A DNA stretch of 51,069 nt from CAZJCK01 sp964544635 (lineage in GTDB: Bacteria > Zixibacteria > MSB-5A5 > GN15 > FEB-12), in NCBI GenBank assembly GCA_964544635.1, contig CAZJCK010000016.1:1-51069 (forward strand). Direction: 5' to 3'. The notes under the pieces were generated by a model. That model was not told the origin of the DNA and searched no databases. It worked only from the letters and a program-made list of their open reading frames with translations. Each line of letters begins with the position of its first letter. The first letter of the stretch is position 1. Below, piece after piece: positions 24,320 to 32,701 of this stretch. The translations under genes and the position numbers were made by a program.

Positions 24320-24688
24320 ATGAACAAAAAAGTGATTATTGCTGCGAACAACATGATTTTCACGTCGAAGATCATGACTATTCTCGACCGCATGGAGGCC
24401 GAGGGAATCAAGGCGATTCGGTCGGATGAAATTTTCAGCAAGGCCCACGATTTGAAGCCGGATCTCATCATTATAGATCTGAACCTGAACGGCATCGAAG
24501 CACCATCGCTGATTAACAAGCTCCGTTCGTATGGCGCCACTCAGGGAATTCCGATCGTCTGCTATTCGCCGCATATTCTCAAAGACCAGATGAAGGCGGC
24601 CGAGCTGGCCGGTGCTACCGAAGTGCTGCCCAACTCGAAGATGACGTCGCGGATGAACCAGATTCTCGGTAAATACATCCACAACTGA
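24320..24688 (+). CDS. Degenerate receiver (pseudo-receiver) protein
   Basis: 122 residues with the fold of a CheY-like receiver: VIIAANNMIFTSKIM, LIIIDLNLNG with Asp53 at the phospho site, IPIVCYSPHILKDQM and AGATEVLPNSKM. The acidic pair that binds Mg2+ (usually DD or DE after the first strand) is Ala9-Asn10, and the terminal KP motif is missing, although a Lys (107) follows. Normal Asp phosphorylation is therefore unlikely. Such pseudo-receivers work by protein contact or by binding another ligand. It has its own promoter (24216-24244) and terminator (24711-24739), so it is expressed alone. A function cannot be stated. Confidence 0.75.
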   Translation: MNKKVIIAANNMIFTSKIMTILDRMEAEGIKAIRSDEIFSKAHDLKPDLIIIDLNLNGIEAPSLINKLRSYGATQGIPIVCYSPHILKDQMKAAELAGATEVLPNSKMTSRMNQILGKYIHN

Positions 24689-24710
24689 TTTGTTGTTGCG
24701 TAGATGAACT

Positions 24711-24739
24711 GGCGGGTCGATTGTCGGCCCGCCTTTTTT
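24711..24739 (+). terminator. Intrinsic terminator after the pseudo-receiver
   Basis: Stem GGCGGGTCGA, loop TTG, stem TCGGCCCGCC (one G-U pair), then six T (24734-24739). It starts 22 bases after the stop codon. Confidence 0.88.
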
Positions 24740-24763
24740 GTTGGCTGGAAAGGATACTCTGTC

Positions 24764-25138
24764 ATGCGCATACTGGAGGTACACCTGGAAGTAGCTGACC
24801 TGGAGCGCTCGGTTGCGTTTTACGAGAAACTGATTCCGCACGAAAAGCTGGTGCGGTGGCCGGATGGTTCGGCGGCGGCGCTGGTGCTGCCGAACGGCGA
24901 GTCGCTCGGGCTATGGAAGACCGGCAAGGAGGGATTGTACGGCGGCCGCGGCGGCCGGCACGTTCACTTTGCGTTCGAGATCGAGGCCGACCAGTACGGC
25001 GACTGCAAACGGAGACTGGCGGCGCTTGGTGTCGAGGTGATCGAGCATGAGTGGAAGAACGGCGAGCGGTCGTTGTACTTCTTCGATCCGGACGGTCATC
25101 AGGGGGAATTCATGACCTGCGACTGGCTGGCGCTGTAG
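24764..25138 (+). CDS. VOC-superfamily (glyoxalase/bleomycin-resistance-like) protein
   Basis: 124 residues. The vicinal oxygen chelate fold is plain: MRILEVHLEVADLERSVAFYEKL, then VLPNGESLGLW, HVHFAFEIEADQY, LAALGVEVIEHEWKNG, LYFFDPDGHQGEF. Candidate metal ligands are His7, the His in HVHF and the Glu in HQGEF. These small cytoplasmic proteins may be dioxygenases, isomerases, glyoxalases or drug-binding proteins; sequence alone does not separate these here. GGAAAGGA (24747-24754) precedes the ATG. The 3' end overlaps the convergent glycosyltransferase gene by 40 bases. Confidence 0.82.
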   Translation: MRILEVHLEVADLERSVAFYEKLIPHEKLVRWPDGSAAALVLPNGESLGLWKTGKEGLYGGRGGRHVHFAFEIEADQYGDCKRRLAALGVEVIEHEWKNGERSLYFFDPDGHQGEFMTCDWLAL

Positions 25139-26682
25139 CCGGGAGTGGTGTCGCCACCGACGCGATAGACCCACATCTCGTCGGTCGGGTTGTGGTCAGG
25201 GTTCATCAGGTGCAGCAGGTGCGTGACTGGAGAGGCCGAAACGTGGAACATCTCGGTCGCATGAGGAAAGTAGGTCTTCACGGAATCGAGGTAGACCGGC
25301 AGGTTGGCGTGGGAGCTGGGATAAAGGAAGAGATAGTCGATGTCGGGCAGGTGGGTTGTTTCGGGAAGCCTGGCCCAATCGGACCAGTTGTGGACGTAGA
25401 CCCGTCCGGGCAGGCTTTCACCGGCATAGTACAGCGGGAAGAAGCGCGGGAAGTCTGGAGTCATGAACAGCACGGTGTAGTGGTCGTGGTGGCCGTTGAG
25501 GCGAACGAACGGTTCGACCATACCCTTGTGGGGGTAGTGAAACCAGAAGAGCGGCAGAAGCATGAGACTGACGGCGGCCGACGCGGCGATGAGGCTGTTA
25601 AAGAGACGGCGGTGGCGATCGAAGAAGCGCCAGGTTTGGATCTCCCGATAGATAATCAACACGCCGATAACAAGTAGCAGACCGAGCACCGGAAGGAGAA
25701 AGCGTTCCTGTCGATTGGCCGCCAGGGTATGGCCGATGACGAAGAGAATGACGGGAGCGACCAAAAGGGCGTGCTCGCGGATGAAGCGCGGCAGCAGCAT
25801 CATGGGCGAAATGATCAGCGAAGCTATCGGAAGCGGGACCGTCAGCAGCAGGATGATGTACATGAACGGGTTGGTGTCCCAACTGCTGTGTTCATCCAGC
25901 GATTGTCGGATATAGTCCACAGTACTTGAGGCGAAGCCACCGAGCAACCAGAGGTCGGCGAAGCCGGAAGCAATAATGACGGCGGCGACAGCGCCGGTGA
26001 ATATGCCGGCGGCGCGCCAGCGCGGGTAATACCAGGCCAGGACAAACGGTATCGGCAGGATGGCAAAGGCGAGCTGGAAACGGATTGTCCAGCTCAGGCC
26101 GCAGAGCAGCCCGGCCCAGATCAACAGGCTGGTCTTTCGATTATCGCCATAGAGATACAGCACAGCGAGGCCGGCCAGGAAGATATGGCCGCCGACCATT
26201 TCTATGAGGTTGCGGGCGGCCAGAAAGGGCATGAGAAAGTGTCCGGCGACCACCAGACCGGCGATGACGGCCCATCGTACTCGACCGGTAGCGACGCGCA
26301 CGATTTCGTAGGCGGCCCAGACGGAGACCAATGACAACAGGACATGGACGGCACGGACGAGATACATGATCTCGTTGAGGCTGTTCAGGCCGAGCCACTT
26401 TCCGACCGCCATCTGACCGGCAAGGAACAGATTGTACAACGGGAACCGGCTGATGAGGTCGGAGCGGGTGCCGCCGTCCCAGGTCAGGTAACCGTCGGAA
26501 GCGAACATACCGTCGACGAGCCAGAAGTAGGCGATGCGGACGGTCGAGAAATGGTCGTCGGACGCCATGAATCCGCCTGAGAAGATAACCGCCGGGAGCC
26601 GCAGCAGAAGGGCAGCGAACAGCACAGTTGCCAGCGGGTGATGGCGCATGAAGGCCGGTGCAGATCGCGCAAGTCGTTCCAT
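25099..26682 (-). CDS. GT22-like (Alg9/PIG-B type) membrane glycosyltransferase
   Basis: 527 residues, polytopic, with about ten hydrophobic helices up to residue 390 and a soluble C-terminal part. SDDHFSTVRIAYFWLVDG (41-58) resembles the first-loop acidic motif of dolichol-phosphate-mannose-using GT22 enzymes (DEhf...ahy), and AANRQERFLLPVLGLL resembles their conserved HKExRFllPv segment. These GT-C enzymes take sugar from a lipid-phosphate donor on the outer face of the membrane. Acceptor and sugar cannot be told. GT39 or ArnT-like proteins are the alternative, but the RQERFLLPV segment favours GT22. It is monocistronic and divergent from the protease gene at 26772. Confidence 0.65.
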   Translation of the reverse strand: MERLARSAPAFMRHHPLATVLFAALLLRLPAVIFSGGFMASDDHFSTVRIAYFWLVDGMFASDGYLTWDGGTRSDLISRFPLYNLFLAGQMAVGKWLGLNSLNEIMYLVRAVHVLLSLVSVWAAYEIVRVATGRVRWAVIAGLVVAGHFLMPFLAARNLIEMVGGHIFLAGLAVLYLYGDNRKTSLLIWAGLLCGLSWTIRFQLAFAILPIPFVLAWYYPRWRAAGIFTGAVAAVIIASGFADLWLLGGFASSTVDYIRQSLDEHSSWDTNPFMYIILLLTVPLPIASLIISPMMLLPRFIREHALLVAPVILFVIGHTLAANRQERFLLPVLGLLLVIGVLIIYREIQTWRFFDRHRRLFNSLIAASAAVSLMLLPLFWFHYPHKGMVEPFVRLNGHHDHYTVLFMTPDFPRFFPLYYAGESLPGRVYVHNWSDWARLPETTHLPDIDYLFLYPSSHANLPVYLDSVKTYFPHATEMFHVSASPVTHLLHLMNPDHNPTDEMWVYRVGGDTTPGYSASQSQVMNSP

Positions 26683-26771
26683 GCGGCGAAATTAGATGCA
26701 GGGCCGCAACATAACAAGCGAAAACGCAGTTCGAACTTGATTGCGCGGTCAGTTTGCTTGACATTGGGGCC

Positions 26772-28361
26772 ATGAGTATGCCTCGCCGGTTCACCACCTT
26801 GCTGTGCTTCGCACTTGTCCTGGTGCCGGCCATTGTTACCGCGCAGGATTTTAATGTCGATTCGCTGCTGGTAATGTCGGTCGGCGGGCCGGATGGTGTG
26901 GCGGCGCTGGCGGAGTTGCGGAGCATTTCAACGTACGGCGACATCGTGCTCAACGGCCAGCCGGGGACGTTTGTCCAGCATTTCAAGCCACCGGCCAATT
27001 TGTATCTGCGCATCAAATTGGGCGAGCTGTCGCTGGAGCAGGCATACGACGGTTCGATTGCGTGGCAGCGCGGGTTCAACGGCCAGGTCACCGTTATGGA
27101 AGGATTCGAAAGGCGGGAACTGGTGAAGACGGTATATTTCGAATCGGCGTCGTACCTGTTCGACGATCGCCTGTCGGGCGGCTGTCGGTATCTTGGCGAC
27201 ACGACTGTCATGGGTGAGAGATATCATGCGGTGGCGTTTTACCCGGCGTATGAGGATACGATAGTGACGTACTACGACATCGAAACCGGTCGTCGGGTGC
27301 TGACAGTGAACCAGGTCGACCAGTTTACGATCAACGACCGGGTGGTGGCACATATGGATACCCTGGGGATGGTGCTGCCGAGAGAGTCCCGGGCGGTAGC
27401 GGAGAATGCGCCGATCTCGATTGTCACGACCGTGAGTCGGATAGAACTGAATGAGCCGCTTGTGGGAGTGACATTCAGTCCGCCGCGCCAGACGGCTGTC
27501 GATGCCCGGTTTCCGGCCGACGCCTTGTCGGTGAAGATTCCGATGACATACCGTAACGGTCACCTTGAAGTCGCGGGGACGATCAACGGGGTGCGCCGGG
27601 TAGTGTTCGTGCTCGACTCGGGAGCGTCGATGAATCTGTTTCACACTGGAGCGATGGAGGGGTTGCGGTATGAGACTCTCGGAGCGATACCGGCCCAGGG
27701 AGTCGGCGGCTTTGAAGATGTCTCGCTGGTCCGTACCGATTCCGTTTCGATCGGCGAGCTGGTGCTGATCGGCCAGGTGGGTGGCATTCTCGACCTGGGC
27801 TGGTTGCCGATCGCACAGGAGGAGCGGCACATGTTCGGCGGGCTGCTGGGGTATGACTTCTTGTCGCGGTTTCCGGTGCTGATCGACTATGCGACGGAAA
27901 CACTGACGGTTTTCAATCCGTCGGGCTTCTCCCCTCCCCCGGGCGGCATCGAAGTACCGTTTTCGCTGACGATGCAGGTGCCGACGGTTGAAGCGGAGGT
28001 GATGGGAGTGCACGGCCGGTTTATCGTCGATCTCGGCAATGCGATGGCGCTGAAGTTGCACCGACCGTATTATGACCGTCATGGTTTCGACACGCTCCTG
28101 TCCGATGTCGGCCGGGGACGGCTCCTCACCGGCGGTGTTGGCGGGGGTGGTGAGGCGATGACGGCGATCACGCCCGTGCTGCGTCTGGGCAATGTGACCA
28201 TGGACTCGGTATGGACGGTGATTCCGACTGATGCCGGCGGTGGATTGTCCGGCTCGGTGGAGCTGTCGGGCAACATCGGAAACCGGTTGCTGGAAGAATA
28301 CCGGGTGTTGTTTGACTACACCGGAGAACGATTGATATTATATCCGGGGGATGAGCAGTGA
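26772..28361 (+). CDS. Secreted retropepsin-like aspartic protease with LolA-like N-terminal domain
   Basis: 529 residues; signal peptide to about residue 24 (VTAQ). Residues about 30-240 have the strand pattern of LolA/LppX-like lipid-binding domains (LRSISTYGDIVLNGQPGTFV, LYLRIKL, AYDGSIAWQRG, YYDIETGRRV). Two aspartyl-protease-like halves follow: FVLDSGASMNLF (Asp282) ending in GGLLGYDFLSRFPVLIDY, and FIVDLGNAMALKL (Asp420) ending in GNIGNRLLEEYRVLFDY. The first keeps D-S-G; in the second D-T-G has become D-L-G-N. The tandem may fold as a pepsin-like pair with one altered flap-side motif, or only the first half may be active as a dimer. ATG 26772 is preferred over TTG 26754 because it directly precedes the signal peptide. 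Confidence 0.72.
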   Translation: MSMPRRFTTLLCFALVLVPAIVTAQDFNVDSLLVMSVGGPDGVAALAELRSISTYGDIVLNGQPGTFVQHFKPPANLYLRIKLGELSLEQAYDGSIAWQRGFNGQVTVMEGFERRELVKTVYFESASYLFDDRLSGGCRYLGDTTVMGERYHAVAFYPAYEDTIVTYYDIETGRRVLTVNQVDQFTINDRVVAHMDTLGMVLPRESRAVAENAPISIVTTVSRIELNEPLVGVTFSPPRQTAVDARFPADALSVKIPMTYRNGHLEVAGTINGVRRVVFVLDSGASMNLFHTGAMEGLRYETLGAIPAQGVGGFEDVSLVRTDSVSIGELVLIGQVGGILDLGWLPIAQEERHMFGGLLGYDFLSRFPVLIDYATETLTVFNPSGFSPPPGGIEVPFSLTMQVPTVEAEVMGVHGRFIVDLGNAMALKLHRPYYDRHGFDTLLSDVGRGRLLTGGVGGGGEAMTAITPVLRLGNVTMDSVWTVIPTDAGGGLSGSVELSGNIGNRLLEEYRVLFDYTGERLILYPGDEQ

Positions 28362-28480
28362 GGCCGACAGATTGTCGCGGCGAGTTGTCCCGGAAGACGG
28401 AACTATATGATTAACAGGTCGTTCATGGCATTACCGGTCGCTTTGAGAGCGGCTGATTCACCTATGTTTGGAGGTCTGAA

Positions 28481-29182
28481 TTGAAACGAAACAGCCTGCT
28501 GGTAACGACAACCTGCCTCCTGGCGCTGATCCTGGTGATCGGCGATTCGGCGACGGCCGACCAGCGCATGAACAACTTTCGGACCTCTCACCTGACCGGC
28601 CTGCGGGTAGGCGGCTGGGTGCACCAGGGTCCCGAGGTACCTGAGCGGGTCGAGACCTCCAACACTATTCTTGAGACCAATGTGAACAAGACGGCGGCGT
28701 TCATCGACGGCTATTTTGCGTATCGCTTTGCACCGGCGCTGGCGGCGGAGTTTTCGCTGGGCGCGGTGAGTCGGGGGACAGTGCAGTTTCAGGATGAGTT
28801 CGGGGCGTCGGATGTCGGCAACCTGGTGGTCTATCCGTTTACTCTGGCGGCGCGGATTTATCCGTTGATCGGCAGCGACAGCCGCCTTCAGCCGTTTTTG
28901 TTGGGGGGTGGCGGTATCTTCTGGGGACGCCGCACCGTGCAGTTTTCAACCGATGTATTTAATGTCATCTACCAGCGGGAGGATGACAGCCAGACCGACT
29001 TCAACTACATGATCGGTGGTGGTGTCGACTACCTCGCATTCGACAATTTTAGTCTTGATTTGACCGCACGCTATATGCCCATCGAATTTTCCGACAACCT
29101 GGTGACGGTACAGGATTACAGTGCACTTGCCATCACCTTCGGTGTCAAATATCATTACAGACCTGCAAAACAGAAACGATAA
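28481..29182 (+). CDS. Small outer membrane beta-barrel protein
   Basis: 233 residues from a TTG start that has a perfect GGAGGT 5 bases upstream (28470-28475). A signal peptide (MKRNSLLVTTTCLLALILVI, ATA) is followed by amphipathic strands typical of an eight-stranded OmpA/OmpW-like barrel: FIDGYFAYRFAPALAAEFSLG, VVYPFTLAARIYPLIG, LQPFLLGGGGIFWG, MIGGGVDYLAFDNFSLDLTARYMP and ALAITFGVKYHY. The function is not recognisable. It lies 28 bases before gap on the same strand and may be cotranscribed with the glycolytic genes, which would be an odd pairing. Confidence 0.7.
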   Translation: MKRNSLLVTTTCLLALILVIGDSATADQRMNNFRTSHLTGLRVGGWVHQGPEVPERVETSNTILETNVNKTAAFIDGYFAYRFAPALAAEFSLGAVSRGTVQFQDEFGASDVGNLVVYPFTLAARIYPLIGSDSRLQPFLLGGGGIFWGRRTVQFSTDVFNVIYQREDDSQTDFNYMIGGGVDYLAFDNFSLDLTARYMPIEFSDNLVTVQDYSALAITFGVKYHYRPAKQKR

Positions 29183-29210
29183 CCGGATTAATAATCTCGG
29201 AGGGAAACAA

Positions 29211-30194
29211 ATGCGTATAGGAATCAATGGTTTTGGACGAATTGGTCGGTTGGTGGTTCGTGCCGCCAAGGGTACCAACATGGAACTGGTCGGTATCAAT
29301 GACCTGACCGACGCCAAGACCCTGGCCCACCTGTTCAAGTATGACTCGGTGCATGGCAAGTATGACGGTGATGTGCATGCCGACGGCGACAGCGTTGTCA
29401 TCGACGGTAAGAAGATCAAGGTGACGGCGGAGAGGGACCCGGCGAAGCTGCCGTGGAAAGATCTCAATGTCGACGTCGTCCTGGAGTGTACCGGTATATT
29501 CCGAACCAAGGAGGAGGCGCAGAAGCACATCAACGCGGGCGCAAAGAAAGTATTGATCTCCGCGCCGGCGAAGGGCCACGACGGCACCTTCATCACCGGC
29601 ATCAATGATGATCAGTATGACAAAGAAAAGCACCATATCATCTCGATCGGGTCGTGTACGACCAACTGCCTGGCGCCGCTGGTGAAGGTGATGCTGGACA
29701 ATTTCGGTATCCAGCATGGCTTCATGACGACGATCCACTCCTACACCAACGACCAGCAGTTGCTGGACCTGCCGCACTCGGATCTGCGCCGGGCGCGGGC
29801 GGCGGCGATGTCGATGATACCGACGTCGACCGGCGCGGCCAAAGCGATCGCCGAAGTGATCCCGGAATTGAAGGGTAAGATGGACGGCTGCGCGGTGCGG
29901 GTGCCGACGCCGGATGCTTCGCTGGTCGACCTGGCGGTGGTGACAGAGAAGGATGCATCGGTTGAGGCGATCAACGGAGCATTTAAGAAAGCGTCGAACG
30001 GTCCGCTGGCCGATGCGCTGGAGTACACCGAGGAACCGCTGGTGTCGGTTGACATCATCGGCAACCGTCACGGCTGCGTGTTCGATTCCGAGCAGACGGC
30101 GGTCAACGGCAAGCTGGTGAAGGTGTTCGGCTGGTACGACAACGAATACGGCTTCTGCTGCCGCATGGTCGATATGCTCAAGAAGATGATGTAA
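29211..30194 (+). CDS. gap: Glyceraldehyde-3-phosphate dehydrogenase, type I
   Basis: 327 residues. It oxidises glyceraldehyde-3-phosphate to 1,3-bisphosphoglycerate. The N-terminus MRIGINGFGRIGRLVVRAA is the NAD fold, and INDLTD with Asp31 indicates NAD preference. The catalytic Cys149 is in IGSCTTNCLAPL (usually NASCTTN), with IHSYTND and the C-terminal WYDNEYGFCCRMVD. GGAGGG precedes the ATG at 29211. It is the first of gap-pgk-tpiA-secG, spaced 32 bases from pgk with a small hairpin between. Confidence 0.95.
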   Translation: MRIGINGFGRIGRLVVRAAKGTNMELVGINDLTDAKTLAHLFKYDSVHGKYDGDVHADGDSVVIDGKKIKVTAERDPAKLPWKDLNVDVVLECTGIFRTKEEAQKHINAGAKKVLISAPAKGHDGTFITGINDDQYDKEKHHIISIGSCTTNCLAPLVKVMLDNFGIQHGFMTTIHSYTNDQQLLDLPHSDLRRARAAAMSMIPTSTGAAKAIAEVIPELKGKMDGCAVRVPTPDASLVDLAVVTEKDASVEAINGAFKKASNGPLADALEYTEEPLVSVDIIGNRHGCVFDSEQTAVNGKLVKVFGWYDNEYGFCCRMVDMLKKMM

Positions 30195-30198
30195 ACAA

Positions 30199-30213
30199 CC
30201 AGACAACGTCTGG
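30199..30213 (+). promoter_or_regulatory. Hairpin overlapping the pgk ribosome-binding site
   Basis: CCAGAC AAC GTCTGG, a perfect 6-bp stem. The last two G belong to the GGAGGTG ribosome site (30212-30218) of pgk, so folding could reduce pgk initiation or mark an RNA-processing boundary. Confidence 0.4.
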
Positions 30214-30226
30214 AGGTGACGTTTTA

Positions 30227-31447
30227 ATGAACAAAGTAACTGTTGAAGATATAAGCTTCCGCGGCCGCAAGGTACTGGTGCGGGTCGACTTTAATGTGCC
30301 GATCGATCCCGACGGCACGATTACAGACGACCGTCGTATCCAGGCTGCCCTGCCGACGCTGAAGAAGATCATGGATGATGGCGGCACGGTGATCGCCTGT
30401 TCGCACCTCGGCCGACCGAAGGGCGAGCACAAACCGGAGTTTTCGCTGGCGCCGGTAGCGCGGCGGCTGTCGGAGTTGCTGGGCCAGGAGGTGCAATTCG
30501 CCGAGGATTGTATCGGGCCGGAGGCGGCTAATGTCGTCGACAAGCTGGACGACGGCGAGTGCGTGCTGCTGGAAAATCTCCGCTTTCACAAGGAAGAAGA
30601 GAAGAACGACGAAACGTTCGCCAAGAAGCTGGCCTCGCTGGCGGATATTTACGTGAACGATGCCTTTGGCTCGGCGCACCGTGCCCATGCCTCGACCGAG
30701 GGTGTGACGAGGCACTTCAAGCAGTCGGTGGCCGGTTATTTGATGGAAAAAGAGATCAAGTATCTCAGCGAGGCGACCGGCGACCCCAAACGTCCGTTTG
30801 CCGCGATCCTGGGCGGCGCCAAGATCTCGGGTAAGATCGATGTCATCGAAAACCTGATGAACAAGGTCGACATGTTGTTCATCGGCGGTGGCATGGTGTT
30901 TACGTTCTCCAAGGCAATGGGCTACCCGATCGGGGATTCACTGCTGGAGGAAGACAAGGTTGAACTGGCCAAAGAGATTCTGGACAAGGTCAAGGATGCC
31001 CGGGCCGAATTCTACTTCCCCACCGATGCGGTCGTGGCCGACGAGATTTCCGATGATGCCAGGACCGAAGTAGTTGCGATCGACGCCATCCCGGATGGAA
31101 AGAAGGGGTTGGATATCGGTCCGGACTCAATCAAGCTGTTCCGCGACAAATTGTCGCAGGCAAAGACTATTTTGTGGAACGGACCGATGGGCGTCTTCGA
31201 GAAAAAACCATTCGCCAACGGTACGCTCGAGATTGCCAAGCTTCTGGCTGAGTTGACCGACAAGGGCGCCACCACGATTATCGGCGGCGGTGACTCGGCG
31301 TCGGCAGTGAAGAAGGCCGGCTTGGCCGACAAGCTGACCCATGTATCGACCGGCGGCGGTGCTTCGCTGGAGTTCCTTGAAGGCAAAACGCTGCCCGGTG
31401 TGGCGGCGCTGACCGATCGGAAGAAAGCGGCGGCCAGTCATGCGTAA
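30227..31447 (+). CDS. pgk: Phosphoglycerate kinase
   Basis: 406 residues, usual length. It transfers phosphate from 1,3-bisphosphoglycerate to ADP. Visible: VLVRVDFNVPIDPDG, the substrate arginines in SHLGRPKG, LLENLRFHKEEEKND, VNDAFGSAHRAHAST, the hinge and nucleotide strands AAILGGAKISGKI and MLFIGGGMVFTFSKA, LWNGPMGVFEKKPF, and the C-terminal TTIIGGGDSASAVKKAG with VSTGGGASLEFLEG. GGAGGT lies 9 bases before the ATG. Its last 8 bases overlap tpiA. Confidence 0.96.
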   Translation: MNKVTVEDISFRGRKVLVRVDFNVPIDPDGTITDDRRIQAALPTLKKIMDDGGTVIACSHLGRPKGEHKPEFSLAPVARRLSELLGQEVQFAEDCIGPEAANVVDKLDDGECVLLENLRFHKEEEKNDETFAKKLASLADIYVNDAFGSAHRAHASTEGVTRHFKQSVAGYLMEKEIKYLSEATGDPKRPFAAILGGAKISGKIDVIENLMNKVDMLFIGGGMVFTFSKAMGYPIGDSLLEEDKVELAKEILDKVKDARAEFYFPTDAVVADEISDDARTEVVAIDAIPDGKKGLDIGPDSIKLFRDKLSQAKTILWNGPMGVFEKKPFANGTLEIAKLLAELTDKGATTIIGGGDSASAVKKAGLADKLTHVSTGGGASLEFLEGKTLPGVAALTDRKKAAASHA

Positions 31448-32189
31448 TCGGATTATTGCCGGCAACTGGAAGATGAATTCGACGGTTTCGGAGTCGGAGC
31501 AGCTAGTCAAGGACTTGCTGGCCGGCAATACCCGGCGGGAGGGGACCGCGGTGGTCGTCTGCCCGCCCTATACGTCGCTGTACACCTGCGGTAAGCTGCT
31601 GGAGGGGACGCATATACAGCTTGGGGCACAGGATATGTCGGACCAGCCGAAGGGGGCCTTTACCGGTGACATCTCGGCGGAGATGCTCTTGACAGCAGGA
31701 GCGACCTGGGTTATATTGGGCCACTCTGAACGGCGGCAACACCATGCTGAGACCGATCAGCAGGTAAATGCCAAGCTTAAAGCGGCGCTGGCTAATAAGC
31801 TGACGCCGATTATTTGTGTCGGTGAGTCCGACGAGCAACGTGAAGCCGGCACCACCGAAAAAGTGGTGACGAAGCAGGTAAGCGATGGCTTGGCTGGCTT
31901 GGGGCCGACCGATCTGTCGCGCGTCGTTATTGCGTACGAACCGATCTGGGCGATCGGGACCGGCAAGACAGCGACGCCGGACCAGGCGCAGGAGGTCCAT
32001 GCGCTGATCCGCGAGACGGTTGCCGGGCTTGATGCTAAAGCCGCCGAGCAGATGCCGATACTCTACGGAGGGTCGGTGAAGCCGGGTAACGCCGACGGCT
32101 TGTTGTCGCAGGATGACATCGACGGCGCCCTGGTGGGTGGTGCTTCTTTGAAGGCCGCCGATTTTGCAGCAATAATTAATGCCGCGTGA
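31440..32189 (+). CDS. tpiA: Triosephosphate isomerase
   Basis: 249 residues, usual length. It interconverts dihydroxyacetone phosphate and glyceraldehyde-3-phosphate. Active-site residues are all present: Asn9 and Lys11 (GNWKMN), the catalytic His in WVILGHSERR, the catalytic Glu in IAYEPIWAIGTGKTATP (also the flexible loop), and the phosphate-binding YGGSVKPGNA and GALVGGASL. The start overlaps the end of pgk by 8 bases, and secG follows after 19 bases. Confidence 0.96.
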   Translation: MRNRIIAGNWKMNSTVSESEQLVKDLLAGNTRREGTAVVVCPPYTSLYTCGKLLEGTHIQLGAQDMSDQPKGAFTGDISAEMLLTAGATWVILGHSERRQHHAETDQQVNAKLKAALANKLTPIICVGESDEQREAGTTEKVVTKQVSDGLAGLGPTDLSRVVIAYEPIWAIGTGKTATPDQAQEVHALIRETVAGLDAKAAEQMPILYGGSVKPGNADGLLSQDDIDGALVGGASLKAADFAAIINAA

Positions 32190-32208
32190 TATTTTGGAGG
32201 CGTAAGAG

Positions 32209-32679
32209 TTGTTCACAATCTGGTTATTCTTTCACATCATCGTGTCGATTGCCTTGATCCTTGTGGTGTTGATGCAGTCGAGTAAAGGTGAAGGGCTGGC
32301 GGGGTCGGCATTCGGCGGCGGTGGCGCCGGTCTTGGTGGCGCCATGTTCGGCGGCCGCGGGGCGGCATCGTTCTTGTCCAAAGCCACTACTGTGCTGGCC
32401 ATCCTGTTCATGTTTAACTGTGGCGCCCTGGCGTTCATGTCGGCGGGCGGCCGGACAGTCGGCTCCCCAGAGGATATCTCGACCGGCAGTTCGGTGATTA
32501 CCGAGCAGGCCCAGAGAGAACGTCAGCAGGCGCTGGAACGTCAGCAGCAGCAACAGCAGCAGGCAATGCCCGGCGACACGGCCGGTCAGTCGCCTGAAAT
32601 TCGCATTCTCGAGCAAAATACCCAGACCGAGGGCGCTGACCAGGGTACACAAGAAGCACCGGCTGGTGACGGCCAGTAG
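32209..32679 (+). CDS. secG: Preprotein translocase subunit SecG
   Basis: 156 residues from TTG 32209 with GGAGGCG upstream. It is the small membrane subunit of SecYEG. The N-terminus FTIWLFFHIIVSIALILVVLMQ is transmembrane helix 1, followed by the family loop SSKGEGLAGSAFGGGGA and FGGRGAASFLSKATTVLAILFMF (helix 2). The C-terminal 70 residues are a Gln- and Glu-rich tail (RQQQQQQQAMP) longer than in E. coli SecG (110 residues in all). It closes the glycolytic cluster, and a tRNA-Leu gene begins 22 bases later. Confidence 0.92.
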   Translation: MFTIWLFFHIIVSIALILVVLMQSSKGEGLAGSAFGGGGAGLGGAMFGGRGAASFLSKATTVLAILFMFNCGALAFMSAGGRTVGSPEDISTGSSVITEQAQRERQQALERQQQQQQQAMPGDTAGQSPEIRILEQNTQTEGADQGTQEAPAGDGQ

Positions 32680-32701
32680 CGCTGAAACGAAAAAGCCTGT
32701 T

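Noticed and set aside
24704..24763. VOC protein start at 24704
   Set aside because: That start lies before the terminator hairpin. ATG 24764 has a good ribosome site and begins at the conserved fold.
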